A stretch of DNA of 64,000 nucleotides from Aeromonas sp. RU39B (GTDB taxonomy: Bacteria > Pseudomonadota > Gammaproteobacteria > Enterobacterales > Aeromonadaceae), in assembly GCF_900156095.1 (NCBI RefSeq), contig NZ_FTMJ01000006.1:124001-188000 (forward strand), read 5' to 3'. The notes below the pieces were generated by a model, which saw only the letters and a program-made list of their open reading frames with translations, was not told where the DNA came from and ran no database searches. Shown here one piece after another: positions 43,811 to 53,319 of the stretch. Both the position numbers and the translations under genes were made by a program. The stretch's first letter is position 1; each line of letters starts with the position of its first letter.

Positions 43811-44803
43811 ATGAAATTAACAAAAATCGCCTGTTGTACCTTCGCCCTGGCCACTCTGGCGTTTTCCGGCACTGCGCTTGCCGAGGTCAAGATCGCCCTG
43901 GTTGCGAAATCATTAGGTAACGGCTTTTTCGAGGCGGCCAACGTCGGCGCCCAGGAGGCTGCCAAGGAGATAGGTGACGTCAAGGTCATCTATACCGGCC
44001 CGACCACGACCACGGCCGAAGCCCAGATTGAAGTGCTCAATGGTCTGATTGCCCAGGGCGTGGATGCCATTGCCATCTCCGCCAATGACCCGGATGCCGT
44101 GGTGCCAGTGCTCAAAAAAGCCATGCAGCGCGGCATCAAGGTGGTGTCTTGGGATTCTGGCGTGGCCAAGCCGGGTCGCCAGATCCACCTCAACCCCTCC
44201 AACAACGCCCTGATCGGCGAAACCAACGTCAAGCTGGCTGCCGACGCGCTCAAGGCACTGAAAGTCGACAAGGGTGATGTGGCTATCCTCAGCGCCACTC
44301 CCACCTCCACCAACCAGAACATCTGGATTGGCGAGATGAAAAAAGTGCTGCCCAAGTATCCGTCGGTCAACCTGGTCACCGTCGCTTACGGCGATGACCT
44401 CTCCGACAAGAGCTACCGGGAAGCAGTTGGTCTGCTCAAGTCTTACCCGGATTTGAAGGTCATCGTCTCGCCCTCCTCGGTCGGTATCGTGGCCGCTGCG
44501 CAAGCGGTCAAAGATCAGGGCAAGATTGGCAAGGTGTTTGTCACCGGGCTGGGCCTGCCTTCCGAGATGGCCGGAGCCATCAAGTCGGGCGCCTCGCTCA
44601 ATTTCGCCATCTGGAATCCGATCGATCTGGGCTACGCCGCGACTTATCTGGCGGACGATCTGGTCAAGGGCTCAGCGACCAAGACCGAAGCGAGCATGGG
44701 CAAACTGGGTAAGGTGCAGCTCGACGCTGACGGCGCCGGCGCCATGGCCGAGCCGTTTGTCTACGACGCTAGCAATATCGACAAGTTCTCGAAAATCTTC
44801 TGA
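43811..44803 (+). CDS. Rhamnose ABC importer, periplasmic binding protein
   Basis: 330-residue sugar-binding protein with signal peptide MKLTKIACCTFALATLAFSGTALA, cut after ALA. The mature domain is the periplasmic-binding-protein type I fold: VAKSLGNGFFEAANVGAQEAAKE, GVDAIAISANDPDAVVPVLKKAM, VVSWDSGV, QNIWIGEMKK. It resembles the RhaS/LsrB group of CUT2 importers. It follows rhaA and precedes the ATPase and two permeases. Rhizobial nomenclature calls it RhaS; the symbol is withheld because rhaS here is the regulator. Hairpins on both sides suggest high expression. Confidence 0.93.
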   Translation: MKLTKIACCTFALATLAFSGTALAEVKIALVAKSLGNGFFEAANVGAQEAAKEIGDVKVIYTGPTTTTAEAQIEVLNGLIAQGVDAIAISANDPDAVVPVLKKAMQRGIKVVSWDSGVAKPGRQIHLNPSNNALIGETNVKLAADALKALKVDKGDVAILSATPTSTNQNIWIGEMKKVLPKYPSVNLVTVAYGDDLSDKSYREAVGLLKSYPDLKVIVSPSSVGIVAAAQAVKDQGKIGKVFVTGLGLPSEMAGAIKSGASLNFAIWNPIDLGYAATYLADDLVKGSATKTEASMGKLGKVQLDADGAGAMAEPFVYDASNIDKFSKIF

Positions 44804-44811
44804 TTGGGCCT

Positions 44812-44839
44812 CCCCTCTCCCGGCTCGGGAGAGGGGTTT
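44812..44839 (+). terminator. Partial terminator after the binding-protein gene
   Basis: A perfect 11-bp stem CCCCTCTCCCG (44812-44822) / CGGGAGAGGGG (44826-44836) with loop GCT, followed by only three T. It likely stops or pauses most transcripts and protects the upstream binding-protein mRNA, while enough continues into the ATPase gene. Confidence 0.7.
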
Positions 44840-44853
44840 GCAGGAGCATGATC

Positions 44854-46365
44854 ATGACGGCATCCACACCGCTGCTCTCTCTCAAAGGCATCACCAAGAT
44901 TTTCCCTGGTGTCCGCGCTCTCGAGAACGTGCAGCTCGATCTCTGGCCCGGCCAAGTCACCGCCTTGATTGGTGAGAACGGTGCGGGCAAGTCCACCCTG
45001 GTCAAGGTCATGACCGGTATCTACCAGCCTGACGAGGGTGAACTGCTCTATAAAGATATTCCCATCACTCTGCCAACCCCGGAGTCGGCTCACAAGATGG
45101 GGATCACCGCCATTCATCAGGAGACCGTGCTGTTTGATGAGCTGTCGGTCACCGAGAACATTTTTGTCGGCCAGTACATCCACAAGGGGTGGCTCAAGAA
45201 GCTCGACTGGCCAGCCATGCATCAGAAAGCACGCGAGATTCTGGATCGTCTCGAGGTGCAGATTGATCCGCGCGCCATTTTAAAAACCCTGAGTATCGCC
45301 CAGCGTCATATGGTGGCGATTGCCCGCGCCCTCTCGTTTGAGGCGCAGGTGGTCATCCTTGACGAGCCAACCGCCGCCCTCTCGCAGCACGAGATTCTCG
45401 AGTTCTATCAAATCGTCGAGCGGCTCAAGCAGGAGGGCAAGGCCATCCTGTTTATCTCCCACAAGTTCGACGAGATCTTCGAGCTGGCGGACCACTACAC
45501 CATACTGCGCGATGGCGCCTATATCGGCTCCGGCGCCATGAGTGACATCACCGAAGAGAAAATGGTGGCCATGATGGTCGGTCGCGCCATCACCCAGACC
45601 TACCCCAAGGTGGCCTGCGAGTGGGGCGAAACCGTGCTGGAGGTGCGCGATCTCTGCCACCCCACCGAGTTTGCCCACATCAACTTTGCCCTGAAAAAGG
45701 GGGAGATCCTCGGCTTCTACGGTCTGGTCGGTGCCGGCCGCACCGAGCTAATGCAGGCGCTCTCGGGAGTGTCACAGCCCTCATCCGGGCAGATCATCCT
45801 GTGCGGCAAACCGGTCCACTTTCACCAGCCGGCCGATGCCATTGGCGCCGGGATCGTCTGCGTACCGGAAGAGCGGCAAAAGCAGGGCGCCATCATCGAG
45901 CTGCCGATTGCCCAGAACATCAGTCTGCCCCAACTCGACCGGCTCAATCCAAACGGCGTGCTGCACGACGATCTGGAGTGGGCGCTGGCCGACGAGTTCG
46001 CCAAGCGGTTACAGGTCAAGGCCTTCAGCTGGCAACAACCGGTCGAAACCCTCTCTGGCGGCAATCAGCAGAAGGTGGTGATCAGTAAATGGCTCGCCAC
46101 CCACCCCACTGTCATCATCCTCGACGAGCCGACCAAGGGGATCGACATCGGCTCCAAGGCGGCGGTGCATCAGTTTATGTCCGAGCTGGTGGCGCAGGGG
46201 TTGGCGGTGATCATGGTCTCCTCCGAGCTGCCGGAGGTGATGGGCATGGCCGATCGCATTCTGGTCATGCACGAAGGGCTGATGGTCGCCGAGTATCAGG
46301 CTGGCGAGGCCACGGCAGAAACCATCGTGAGCGCCGCCAGTGGCGCCGGTAAGGAGGCCGCATGA
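44854..46365 (+). CDS. Rhamnose ABC importer, double ATPase
   Basis: 503-residue CUT2-type ATPase with two nucleotide-binding domains. The first has Walker A GENGAGKST, signature-like TLSIAQRHMVAIARAL and Walker B VVILDEPTAAL. The second has a degenerate Walker A (GLVGAGRTE), signature LSGGNQQKVVISKWL and Walker B VIILDEPTKGIDIG, the usual asymmetric pattern of RbsA/LsrA-type proteins. GGAG lies seven bases before the ATG at 44854; a second ATG at 44848 is too close. It overlaps the next permease by four bases. Confidence 0.94.
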   Translation: MTASTPLLSLKGITKIFPGVRALENVQLDLWPGQVTALIGENGAGKSTLVKVMTGIYQPDEGELLYKDIPITLPTPESAHKMGITAIHQETVLFDELSVTENIFVGQYIHKGWLKKLDWPAMHQKAREILDRLEVQIDPRAILKTLSIAQRHMVAIARALSFEAQVVILDEPTAALSQHEILEFYQIVERLKQEGKAILFISHKFDEIFELADHYTILRDGAYIGSGAMSDITEEKMVAMMVGRAITQTYPKVACEWGETVLEVRDLCHPTEFAHINFALKKGEILGFYGLVGAGRTELMQALSGVSQPSSGQIILCGKPVHFHQPADAIGAGIVCVPEERQKQGAIIELPIAQNISLPQLDRLNPNGVLHDDLEWALADEFAKRLQVKAFSWQQPVETLSGGNQQKVVISKWLATHPTVIILDEPTKGIDIGSKAAVHQFMSELVAQGLAVIMVSSELPEVMGMADRILVMHEGLMVAEYQAGEATAETIVSAASGAGKEAA

Positions 46366-47369
46366 TGTGGCAACAACTGCTTAAGAACCGCGAGGCGCTG
46401 CTGGCCGGCGTGATCCTGCTGATGGTGGCAGCCATTGGCAGTCGCGTTCCCTCGTTTGTGGCGCCCGGTAATCTGGTGGAGATCTTCAATGACACCTCCA
46501 TCCTTATCATTCTGGCGCTTGGCCAGATGATGGTATTGCTGACCAAGGGCATCGACCTGTCGATGGCGGCCAATCTGGCGCTGACCGGCATGATAGTGGC
46601 CCTGCTGAACTTCCATCACCCCGAGATCCCGGTGTGGGCCCTGCTGCTGCTCGCCACCCTGCTGGGCCTGCTGATGGGCGCCATCAACGGCCTGCTGGTG
46701 TGGAAGCTCGGCATTCCGGCCATCGTGGTGACGCTCGGCACCATGAGCATCTATCGCGGCATCATCTTTCTGCTCTCGGACGGTGGCTGGATCAATGCCC
46801 ACCAGATGAGTGCCGATTTTCTCGGCTTACCGCGCAGCGTGCTGCTCGGCTTGCCGCTGCTGAGCTGGTGCGCCATCGCAGTGCTGCTGGTCGTGGGGTA
46901 TTTCCTGCGCTACAGCCGTACCGGCCGGGCGCTCTACACCGCCGGTGGGAACGCCACCGCGGCCTACTACACCGGGATCAACGCCGGCAAGATGCAGTTT
47001 GTCAGCTTCTGCCTCTCCGGCGCGCTGGCGGGATTTTGCGGTTATCTGTGGATATCCCGTTTTGCGGTTGCCTATGTTGACGTGGCTAACGGTTTTGAGC
47101 TGCAGGTAGTGGCAGCCTGTGTGATTGGCAGCGTCAGTACCACGGGCGGAACCGGTCGGGTGCTTGGCTGCCTGTGCGGTGCGCTGTTTCTGGGTGTCAT
47201 CAACAACGCCCTGCCGGTGATCGGCATCTCTCCCTTCTGGCAGATGGCCATCTCCGGCACCGTGATTGTGATTGCAGTTCTGCTCAATGAGCGGGGCAAC
47301 CAGCGCAAGGGACGCCTCATCCTGCGTGATGCGGCGCTGGCCCACCAGCAACAGGGGGTGAGATCATGA
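46362..47369 (+). CDS. rhaP: Rhamnose ABC importer permease RhaP
   Basis: 335-residue CUT2 permease with about eight to ten membrane segments. Typical family motifs are LILALGQMMVLLTKGIDLSMAANLALTG, GIPAIVVTLGTMSIYRG and TGGTGRVLGCLCGALFLGVINNALP. It pairs with the next gene as a heterodimeric channel for the rhamnose importer. ATGA overlaps join it to both neighbours. Confidence 0.9.
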   Translation: MMWQQLLKNREALLAGVILLMVAAIGSRVPSFVAPGNLVEIFNDTSILIILALGQMMVLLTKGIDLSMAANLALTGMIVALLNFHHPEIPVWALLLLATLLGLLMGAINGLLVWKLGIPAIVVTLGTMSIYRGIIFLLSDGGWINAHQMSADFLGLPRSVLLGLPLLSWCAIAVLLVVGYFLRYSRTGRALYTAGGNATAAYYTGINAGKMQFVSFCLSGALAGFCGYLWISRFAVAYVDVANGFELQVVAACVIGSVSTTGGTGRVLGCLCGALFLGVINNALPVIGISPFWQMAISGTVIVIAVLLNERGNQRKGRLILRDAALAHQQQGVRS

Positions 47370-48370
47370 CTGCCGCGATGAATACCGGGCCGCTGACTCA
47401 GGCGCCAACTCATACACCGCTGCTCAAACGCCTGCTGTGCTGGGAGGGATTCCTGCTGACCGTGACGCTGGTGGTGTTTGCCATCAATGCCATGGCCTCG
47501 CCCTACTTCCTGAACATCTGGAACCTGTCGGACGCCACCTTCAACTTCACCGAGAAGGCGATCATCGTGCTGCCCATGGCCATGCTGATCATCGCCCGCG
47601 AAATTGATCTGTCGGTGGCTTCGACCATCGCCCTGAGCTCCACGGCGATGGGCTTTTGCGCCGCTGCCGGGGTCGATACACCGCTGCTGGTGTGCGTAGG
47701 ACTGGGCGTTGGGCTACTGTGCGGTCTACTCAACGGGATATTGGTGACCCGCTTTAACCTCTCGTCGATCGTTATCACCATCGGCACCATGAGCCTCTAT
47801 CGTGGCATCACCTATATCCTGCTCGGCGATCAGGCCCTTAACCAGTACCCGGAGCACTTCGCCTGGTTTGGTCAGGGCTATGTGTGGGGCGCGCTGTCGT
47901 TTGAGTTCGCCCTGTTTTTGGTGCTGGCCGCAGCGTTTACCTTCCTGCTGCATCGCACCAACTTTGGCCGGCGCACTTACGCCATTGGTAACAACCCGAC
48001 CGGCGCCTGGTACTCCGGTATCAATGTGCGCCGCCACAACCTGATCCTGTTTGCCCTGGTCGGATTGATGTCCGGACTGGCCGCCATTTTGCTCACCTCA
48101 CGCCTCGGCAGCACTCGCCCGACCATCGCGCTCGGCTGGGAGTTGTCGGTGGTGACCATGGCGGTGCTGGGCGGCGTCAATATCCTCGGCGGCTCCGGCA
48201 GCATGGTGGGCGTCATCATCGCCGCCTTCCTGATGGGACTGGTGACCTTTGGCCTGAGCCTGCTCAACGTGCCGGGCATTGTCATGTCGATCATCGTCGG
48301 ATTGATGCTGATCGTGGTGATTTCGCTGCCCATCATCACCCGCCGCATCCTGGCACGCAGACAGCGCTGA
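47366..48370 (+). CDS. rhaQ: Rhamnose ABC importer permease RhaQ
   Basis: 334-residue CUT2 permease, second of the pair. A soluble N-terminus (~25 residues) precedes the first helix (FLLTVTLVVFAINAMA). Family motifs: IIAREIDLSVASTIALSSTAMG, SSIVITIGTMSLYRGITYILLG, LGGVNILGGSGSMVGVIIAAFLMG. It starts four bases before the end of rhaP. A 68-bp gap with RBS TAAGGAG leads to the reductase gene. Confidence 0.9.
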   Translation: MTAAMNTGPLTQAPTHTPLLKRLLCWEGFLLTVTLVVFAINAMASPYFLNIWNLSDATFNFTEKAIIVLPMAMLIIAREIDLSVASTIALSSTAMGFCAAAGVDTPLLVCVGLGVGLLCGLLNGILVTRFNLSSIVITIGTMSLYRGITYILLGDQALNQYPEHFAWFGQGYVWGALSFEFALFLVLAAAFTFLLHRTNFGRRTYAIGNNPTGAWYSGINVRRHNLILFALVGLMSGLAAILLTSRLGSTRPTIALGWELSVVTMAVLGGVNILGGSGSMVGVIIAAFLMGLVTFGLSLLNVPGIVMSIIVGLMLIVVISLPIITRRILARRQR

Positions 48371-48438
48371 TTTGTTTTAGCAAGACGGAGGGCGGCTGGG
48401 TGTCGCCCAAAAACCACAGTAAGTTTAAGGAGATAACC

Positions 48439-49587
48439 ATGAGCTTCATGTTGGCATTACCCAAGATCAGCTTTCACGGTGCCGGTGCAATCGGCGACAT
48501 GGTCAAGCAGCTCGCCGGCAAGAAGTGGGGCAAGGCGCTGATCGTGACCGATGGACAACTGGTCAAGCTAGGGCTGCTCGACAGCCTGTTCAGTGCACTG
48601 GATGCCCACCAGCTACCTTATGCGCTGTTTGACAAGGTCTTCCCCAACCCGACCGAGCCGCTGGTGCAAGAGGGGCTGGCATTTTACAAAGCATCCCAGT
48701 GTGATTACCTGATTGCCTTCGGCGGTGGTAGCCCGATTGATACCGCGAAAGCGATCAAGATCCTGACCGCCAATCCCGGCTGCTCCACCGACTATTCCGG
48801 TGTGTGCAAGGTCACCCATGCCGGGGTGCCGCTGATTGCCATCAACACCACGGCCGGCACTGCCGCCGAGATGACCAGTAACGCCGTCATCATCAATGTG
48901 GATCGCAAGGTCAAAGAGGTCATCATCGACCCGAACATCATCCCCGATATTGCCGTGGATGATGCCAGCGTCATGCTCGATATTCCGCCGAGTGTCACCG
49001 CCGCCACCGGGATGGATGCCCTGACCCACGCCGTCGAGGCGTATGTGTCGGTCGCCGCCCACCCGCTGACCGACGCCAACGCGCTGGAAGCCATCCGCCT
49101 TATCAACCTCTGGCTGCCAACGGCGGTTGCCGACGGACACCATCTGGAAGCACGGGAAATGATGGCCTACGGCCAGTATCTGGCCGGCATGGCGTTCAAT
49201 AGCGCCGGACTTGGTCTGGTGCATGCCCTCGCCCACCAACCGGGTGCCACCCACAACCTGCCGCACGGAGTGTGCAACGCCATCTTGTTGCCGGTCATTG
49301 AAGCCTTCAACCGTCCGCGCGCCGTGGCCCGCTTTGCCCGCATCGCCATGGCCATGGGGGTTGATACCGGCAAGATGAGTGAAGAAGAGGCCAGTTTGGC
49401 GGCGATTCAAGCCATCCGTGCGCTCTCCGAGAAGGTGGGCATTCCGGAAGGGTTCAGCAAGCTTGGCATCACCGAAGCTGACATCGAAGGCTGGCTCGAC
49501 AAGGCCCTGGCCGACCCCTGCGCACCGTGCAACCCGCGCAGCGCCAGTCGTGACGAGGTACGCGAGCTCTACCTGGAGGCGTTATGA
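48439..49587 (+). CDS. fucO: Fe-dependent alcohol dehydrogenase, lactaldehyde reductase type
   Basis: 382-residue group III (iron-containing) alcohol dehydrogenase. The NAD motif [13 protein letters not shown] is at residues ~95-107. Metal ligands follow in [14 protein letters not shown] (D/H region), [23 protein letters not shown] (two His). It resembles E. coli YiaY about as well as FucO, so the symbol rests on context: in rhamnose catabolism L-lactaldehyde is reduced to L-1,2-propanediol anaerobically. AAGGAG lies eight bases before the ATG. It overlaps rhaM by four bases. Confidence 0.82.
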   Translation: MSFMLALPKISFHGAGAIGDMVKQLAGKKWGKALIVTDGQLVKLGLLDSLFSALDAHQLPYALFDKVFPNPTEPLVQEGLAFYKASQCDYLIAFGGGSPIDTAKAIKILTANPGCSTDYSGVCKVTHAGVPLIAINTTAGTAAEMTSNAVIINVDRKVKEVIIDPNIIPDIAVDDASVMLDIPPSVTAATGMDALTHAVEAYVSVAAHPLTDANALEAIRLINLWLPTAVADGHHLEAREMMAYGQYLAGMAFNSAGLGLVHALAHQPGATHNLPHGVCNAILLPVIEAFNRPRAVARFARIAMAMGVDTGKMSEEEASLAAIQAIRALSEKVGIPEGFSKLGITEADIEGWLDKALADPCAPCNPRSASRDEVRELYLEAL

Positions 49588-49898
49588 TCCGCAAGGCCTT
49601 CGTGATGCAGGTCAATCCGGACAAACATGAAGAGTACCAGCGCCGCCACAATCCCATCTGGCCTGAGCTGGAAGCGGTGCTCAAATCCCATGGCGCCCAC
49701 CACTACGCCATCTATCTCGATGCAACGCGCCATCTGCTGTTTGCGACCGTCGAGGTGGAGTCAGAAGCGCGCTGGGATGCCATCGCCAGCACCCCGGAAT
49801 GTCAGCGCTGGTGGCAATACATGGGTGATGTGATGCCAAGCAACCCGGATAACAGTCCGGTGAGCTCGCCACTGCATGAGGTGTTCTATCTCGACTAA
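49584..49898 (+). CDS. rhaM: L-rhamnose mutarotase
   Basis: 104-residue enzyme (E. coli 104) that interconverts the anomers of L-rhamnose ahead of RhaA. The sequence closely follows E. coli Rha[41 protein letters not shown] and [18 protein letters not shown], including the active-site His and Tyr. It is the last gene of the catabolic operon and is followed by a terminator. Confidence 0.96.
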   Translation: MIRKAFVMQVNPDKHEEYQRRHNPIWPELEAVLKSHGAHHYAIYLDATRHLLFATVEVESEARWDAIASTPECQRWWQYMGDVMPSNPDNSPVSSPLHEVFYLD

Positions 49899-49922
49899 AT
49901 GACGCTCTCTGCATCATGTAAA

Positions 49923-49950
49923 AAGGGGTGACATCAGTCACCCCTTCGTT
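49923..49950. terminator. Bidirectional terminator between rhaM and the chemoreceptor gene
   Basis: Perfect 10-bp stem AAGGGGTGAC (49923-49932) / GTCACCCCTT (49937-49946) with loop ATCA. An A-run precedes and a short T-rich tail follows, so it can end rhaM and the convergent chemoreceptor gene. Confidence 0.85.
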
Positions 49951-49967
49951 ATGTATCATAACTCGCA

Positions 49968-51263
49968 TTAACGGGAGAGATTGACCACCGTCGCCGACAC
50001 ATGCTCGGCGCCATGACGGATCTCGTCCATCACCTGCACCACCTCACCTAACTGCCGCTGACCAAGCTCGGCACTGGATGAGGCCTCGGCCATCTGGGCA
50101 GTGACCTGACCGGTCAAGTCACGGTTTTTGCGCACCACGTTGGCAATCTCGCCGGTGGACTGGGAGGTGCGCGCCGCCAGTTGCCGAACCTCGTCAGCCA
50201 CCACAGCAAACCCGCGCCCCTGCTCGCCGGCTCGGGCCGCTTCAATGGCCGCATTGAGTGCCAGCAGGTTGGTCTGATCGGCAATGCCACTGATGGTGGA
50301 AACAATCGCCTCAATACTCTGGGACTGATTGTTGAGCTGCTCCATCAGGGTGCTGGCCTCCTGCATCTGATGGGAAATCGAGCCAGAGGTGCGCACTGTC
50401 TCCTCCAGCATGCCATTGGCTCGCAGAGCGGCTTGTTCGGTCATGGTCGAGGTTTCATGGGCCAGTTGGGCCGCCTCTTGCACCTTTTTGGCATGCTGGA
50501 TATTGGCCGTGATATTGGAGGCAAACTTGATCACCTTGAGCACGTCGCCGCTGGGGGAGCGCACTGCATTGTAGGTAGCCTCCAGCCACACCTCGTCACC
50601 CTGGCGATTAAAGCGCTGAAAATGGCCCGATTTGAAACCGCCAGCCGCCAGATCGCGCCAGAAGTCCGGGTTGCTGCGATAGAACTCATCGTCACAGAAC
50701 ATGCGGTGGTGGCGCCCTTTTATCTCCTCCAGCCGATAACCCATGGTGTCGAGGAAGTTCTGGTTGGCGGTCAGGATCTCGCCACCCGGGGTAAATTCAA
50801 TCACCGCCAGCGAACGGTTGAGCGCTTCCCACACCGCCTTCTGGGTAACCAGCTCATCGTGCTGCCTAGTCACATCGGCCGCAATCTTGATGACCTTGGT
50901 CACCCGCCCCTGCTCACGTACCGGGAAGTAGGTCGCCTCGAGCCAAATCGGTTGTCTCTGGCGGTTAAAGCGGCGAAAAGCACCGCGTTGTTCCTGACCC
51001 GCGCCCAGCTGACGCCAGAACTCTTTGTAGCTGCCCTGACGGGCCTCCTGCTCATCGCAGAACATGGCGTGATGTTTACCTACTATTTCATCAAGCGAAT
51101 AGCCCACTACCTGCAAGAACAGTTTACTGGCGTAGAGAATGGTGCCATCGGGGGAAAATTCAATCATTGGCAGATGAGTTCGCACACTCTCTATCGCCGC
51201 CTGACTACGCGACAGCTGCTCCTGGGCGGAGGCCAGCTCCTGCTTTATTTTGCTATTAAACAT
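49968..51263 (-). CDS. PAS-PAS methyl-accepting chemotaxis protein (BdlA-like)
   Basis: 431-residue soluble chemoreceptor without membrane helices. Two PAS domains lie at ~25-130 and ~145-250, each with a repeat of the pattern (GYxLxEIxGxHHxMFCD, FxRxNRQ). The C-terminal signalling domain (~255-430) has the hairpin tip [34 protein letters not shown]. The shape and length match Pseudomonas BdlA, a biofilm-dispersion receptor, and Aer-like energy sensors; its ligand is unknown. The start at 51263 has AGGGA seven bases upstream. It lies alone next to the rhamnose operon. Confidence 0.88.
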   Translation of the reverse strand: MFNSKIKQELASAQEQLSRSQAAIESVRTHLPMIEFSPDGTILYASKLFLQVVGYSLDEIVGKHHAMFCDEQEARQGSYKEFWRQLGAGQEQRGAFRRFNRQRQPIWLEATYFPVREQGRVTKVIKIAADVTRQHDELVTQKAVWEALNRSLAVIEFTPGGEILTANQNFLDTMGYRLEEIKGRHHRMFCDDEFYRSNPDFWRDLAAGGFKSGHFQRFNRQGDEVWLEATYNAVRSPSGDVLKVIKFASNITANIQHAKKVQEAAQLAHETSTMTEQAALRANGMLEETVRTSGSISHQMQEASTLMEQLNNQSQSIEAIVSTISGIADQTNLLALNAAIEAARAGEQGRGFAVVADEVRQLAARTSQSTGEIANVVRKNRDLTGQVTAQMAEASSSAELGQRQLGEVVQVMDEIRHGAEHVSATVVNLSR

Positions 51264-51431
51264 GGACATGTCCCTTACAACGAACAACACAACCACTTGT
51301 ATGAGCGTCGATAACTGAAAACTTCTGTGGCTCAGGATAGTATGGAGAATGTTATAAAAATTTGCCTATAAGATACGACTTGGTGAGCACCGTGTTTGGC
51401 AAATAGGGACGTTGTACGCTGCTTATAATGC

Positions 51432-51457
51432 AAAAAGCCGCCCGAAGGCGGCTTTTT
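51432..51457 (-). terminator. Terminator of sdaC
   Basis: Perfect 11-bp stem AAAAAGCCGCC (51432-51442) / GGCGGCTTTTT (51447-51457) with loop CGAA. The minus strand gives a run of five T after the stem. It lies 20 bp past the sdaC stop. Confidence 0.92.
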
Positions 51458-51476
51458 GCTGGCTGATAACCCGAAA

Positions 51477-52775
51477 TCAGGCAAGCAGCTTGTAGAGGAT
51501 ACCGGACATGGCAATCAGGCCAATCAGGGTCACGAACAGGTTGCTCGGGCTACCGGCATACTTGCGCATGGCCGGGATCTTGGCAATGGCGTACATCGGC
51601 ATCAGGAACAGAATCATCGCGATGATCGGGCCACCCAGATCTTCGATCATGCCGAGGATGCTCGGGTTGATGGTGGCAACGGCCCAGGTGGTCAGGATCA
51701 TGAAGATGGCAGTGACCTTGTCCAGTTGCTTCACATCGACCGACTTGCCCTGCTCACGCAGATGCTTGGCCATCAGACCGTTCAGACCTTCCTTGGCACC
51801 CAGATAGTGGCCGAGGAACGACTTGCTGATAGCAACGATGGCGATGATCGGTGCCACAGTGGCGATGAACGGGTTGTCAAAGTGGTTAGCCAGATAGGAC
51901 AGGATACTGATGTTCTGCTCCTTGGCAGCCATCAGGTCAGCCGGGGAGAGGCTCAATACGCAGCTGAACACGAAGAACATCACGGTCAGCACCATCATGG
52001 TGTGAGCGCCCAGCAGGATGCGGTTGCTCTTCTTCTCGGCGTTCTGACCGTAGCGACCTTTGTTGTCAACGGCGAAGGAGGAGATGATCGGCGAGTGGTT
52101 GAAGGCAAACACCATGACCGGGATAGCCAGCCACAGGGTCTTCACAAAACCGCCATTGAAGGCATCGGACAGTGCCGGCGCTTCGGTGATCATGGTACCG
52201 GTCCAGTGCGGGATCAGGTACAGAGCCAGACCCATCAGAGTGACCACAAACGGGAACACCAGGACGCTCATCGCCTTGACGATGAACTGGCCACCCAGAC
52301 GTACCACGGTCATCAGGCCCAGGATCAATACTAGGGAGAGAATTGCACGGGGCGGCGGAGTAATCCCGAGCTGGTGGATCAGCAGGCTTTCAACCGTGTT
52401 GGTGATAGCGACCGAATACATCAGCAGGATCGGGTAGATAGCGAAGAAGTAGAGCAGGGTAATCAGCTTACCGGCAGCCTTGCCGAAGTGCTCTTCAACC
52501 ACTTCGGTGATATCGCTGTCACGGCCAGAGCCGGAGAGCACGAAGCGGGTCAGACCACGGTGAGCAAAGTAGGTGAGCGGCAGCGCCAGCAGAGCCATGG
52601 CTACCAGCGGCCAAAGTCCGCCAACACCGGCGTTGATCGGCAGAAACAGAACACCAGCACCGATTGCAGTGCCATACAGACCCAGCATCCAGACCAGGTC
52701 CACCTTTTGCCAGCCGGAAGCACTCGCTTCTTGCTGGTTTACGACGCCTTGGGCGGCAATATTCATGTCAGACAT
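51477..52775 (-). CDS. sdaC: Serine transporter SdaC (HAAAP family)
   Basis: 432-residue proton/serine symporter (E. coli SdaC 429) with eleven predicted membrane helices. It follows E. coli SdaC over its length: LYGTAIGAGVLFLPINAGVGG, AHRGLTRFVLSG, ITEVVEEHFG, LYFFAIYPILLMYSVAITNTVE, AFNHSPIISSFAV, AKEQNISILSYLANHF and LGGPIIAMILFLMPMYAI. AGGAA lies eight bases before the ATG. No serine deaminase follows, unlike E. coli sdaCB. It has its own terminator and an unusual leader. Confidence 0.93.
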   Translation of the reverse strand: MSDMNIAAQGVVNQQEASASGWQKVDLVWMLGLYGTAIGAGVLFLPINAGVGGLWPLVAMALLALPLTYFAHRGLTRFVLSGSGRDSDITEVVEEHFGKAAGKLITLLYFFAIYPILLMYSVAITNTVESLLIHQLGITPPPRAILSLVLILGLMTVVRLGGQFIVKAMSVLVFPFVVTLMGLALYLIPHWTGTMITEAPALSDAFNGGFVKTLWLAIPVMVFAFNHSPIISSFAVDNKGRYGQNAEKKSNRILLGAHTMMVLTVMFFVFSCVLSLSPADLMAAKEQNISILSYLANHFDNPFIATVAPIIAIVAISKSFLGHYLGAKEGLNGLMAKHLREQGKSVDVKQLDKVTAIFMILTTWAVATINPSILGMIEDLGGPIIAMILFLMPMYAIAKIPAMRKYAGSPSNLFVTLIGLIAMSGILYKLLA

Positions 52776-52815
52776 CTGTCATTCCTGTCGAATTTATTGT
52801 GTGGTGCCGACCGGG

Positions 52816-52873
52816 GTTTCCCGCAAGGGCTCATCCTGAGCCGATTCGTCTGCCTGACATGCCTGCGGGAAAC
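52816..52873 (-). ncRNA. Structured leader upstream of sdaC (candidate RNA element)
   Basis: Perfect outer arms GTTTCCCGCA (52816-52825) and TGCGGGAAAC (52864-52873) enclose an inner hairpin GGCTCA (52828-52833) / TGAGCC (52837-52842) with loop TCC. The element lies 41-98 bases before the sdaC start. No T-run follows. It does not fit a standard riboswitch that I recognise; it may be a cis-acting leader or an unnamed small RNA. Confidence 0.4.
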
Positions 52874-53035
52874 GGCTGCTGTGCCAGCCTCTCCCCGGGC
52901 TTCAGGATGCACCCCTGCGCTACAACATCTTCTTAACGCGCTCATCCTGACTGATGCTGACTCTAGTAAAACCACTTGATGAACGATAGTGATTTTTTAA
53001 TTTTTCAACAGAAGTTTGATTGAAGTCGATTTTTG

Positions 53036-53051
53036 ACTGATAAAGATCACG
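53036..53051 (-). promoter_or_regulatory. CRP-like site upstream of sdaC
   Basis: ACTGA-TAAAGA-TCACG matches seven of ten positions of TGTGA-N6-TCACA. E. coli sdaC is CRP-activated, which supports the reading, but the site is about 265 bp before the start codon and weak. Confidence 0.35.
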
Positions 53052-53319
53052 CTGAAATTTCCAAAAAAACACAAATTATAAACAACATTTGATTAATTAA
53101 ACTTTCATGGCTGGCCACTTGTTATCAATTTGCTAATCCAGTTTTTGACCAACTTTTCATTGTTTTCATAGAGTTACCTATCACTCCATCGTGGTGGCCA
53201 CATTGGAACCCATCTGAAAGCTCCACTCGGAGCACAGCAAAATCCGCTGCCGCGCTTTCAACAACTGTGATAACCGACTACACCATTGTTGACAAAAAAG
53301 ACAAAAGCCATCTTCGAAT

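Noticed and set aside
52763-52975. Short minus-strand frame over the sdaC leader (70 codons)
   Set aside because: No RBS, odd composition, and overlaps the start of sdaC. The region is explained better as a structured leader.
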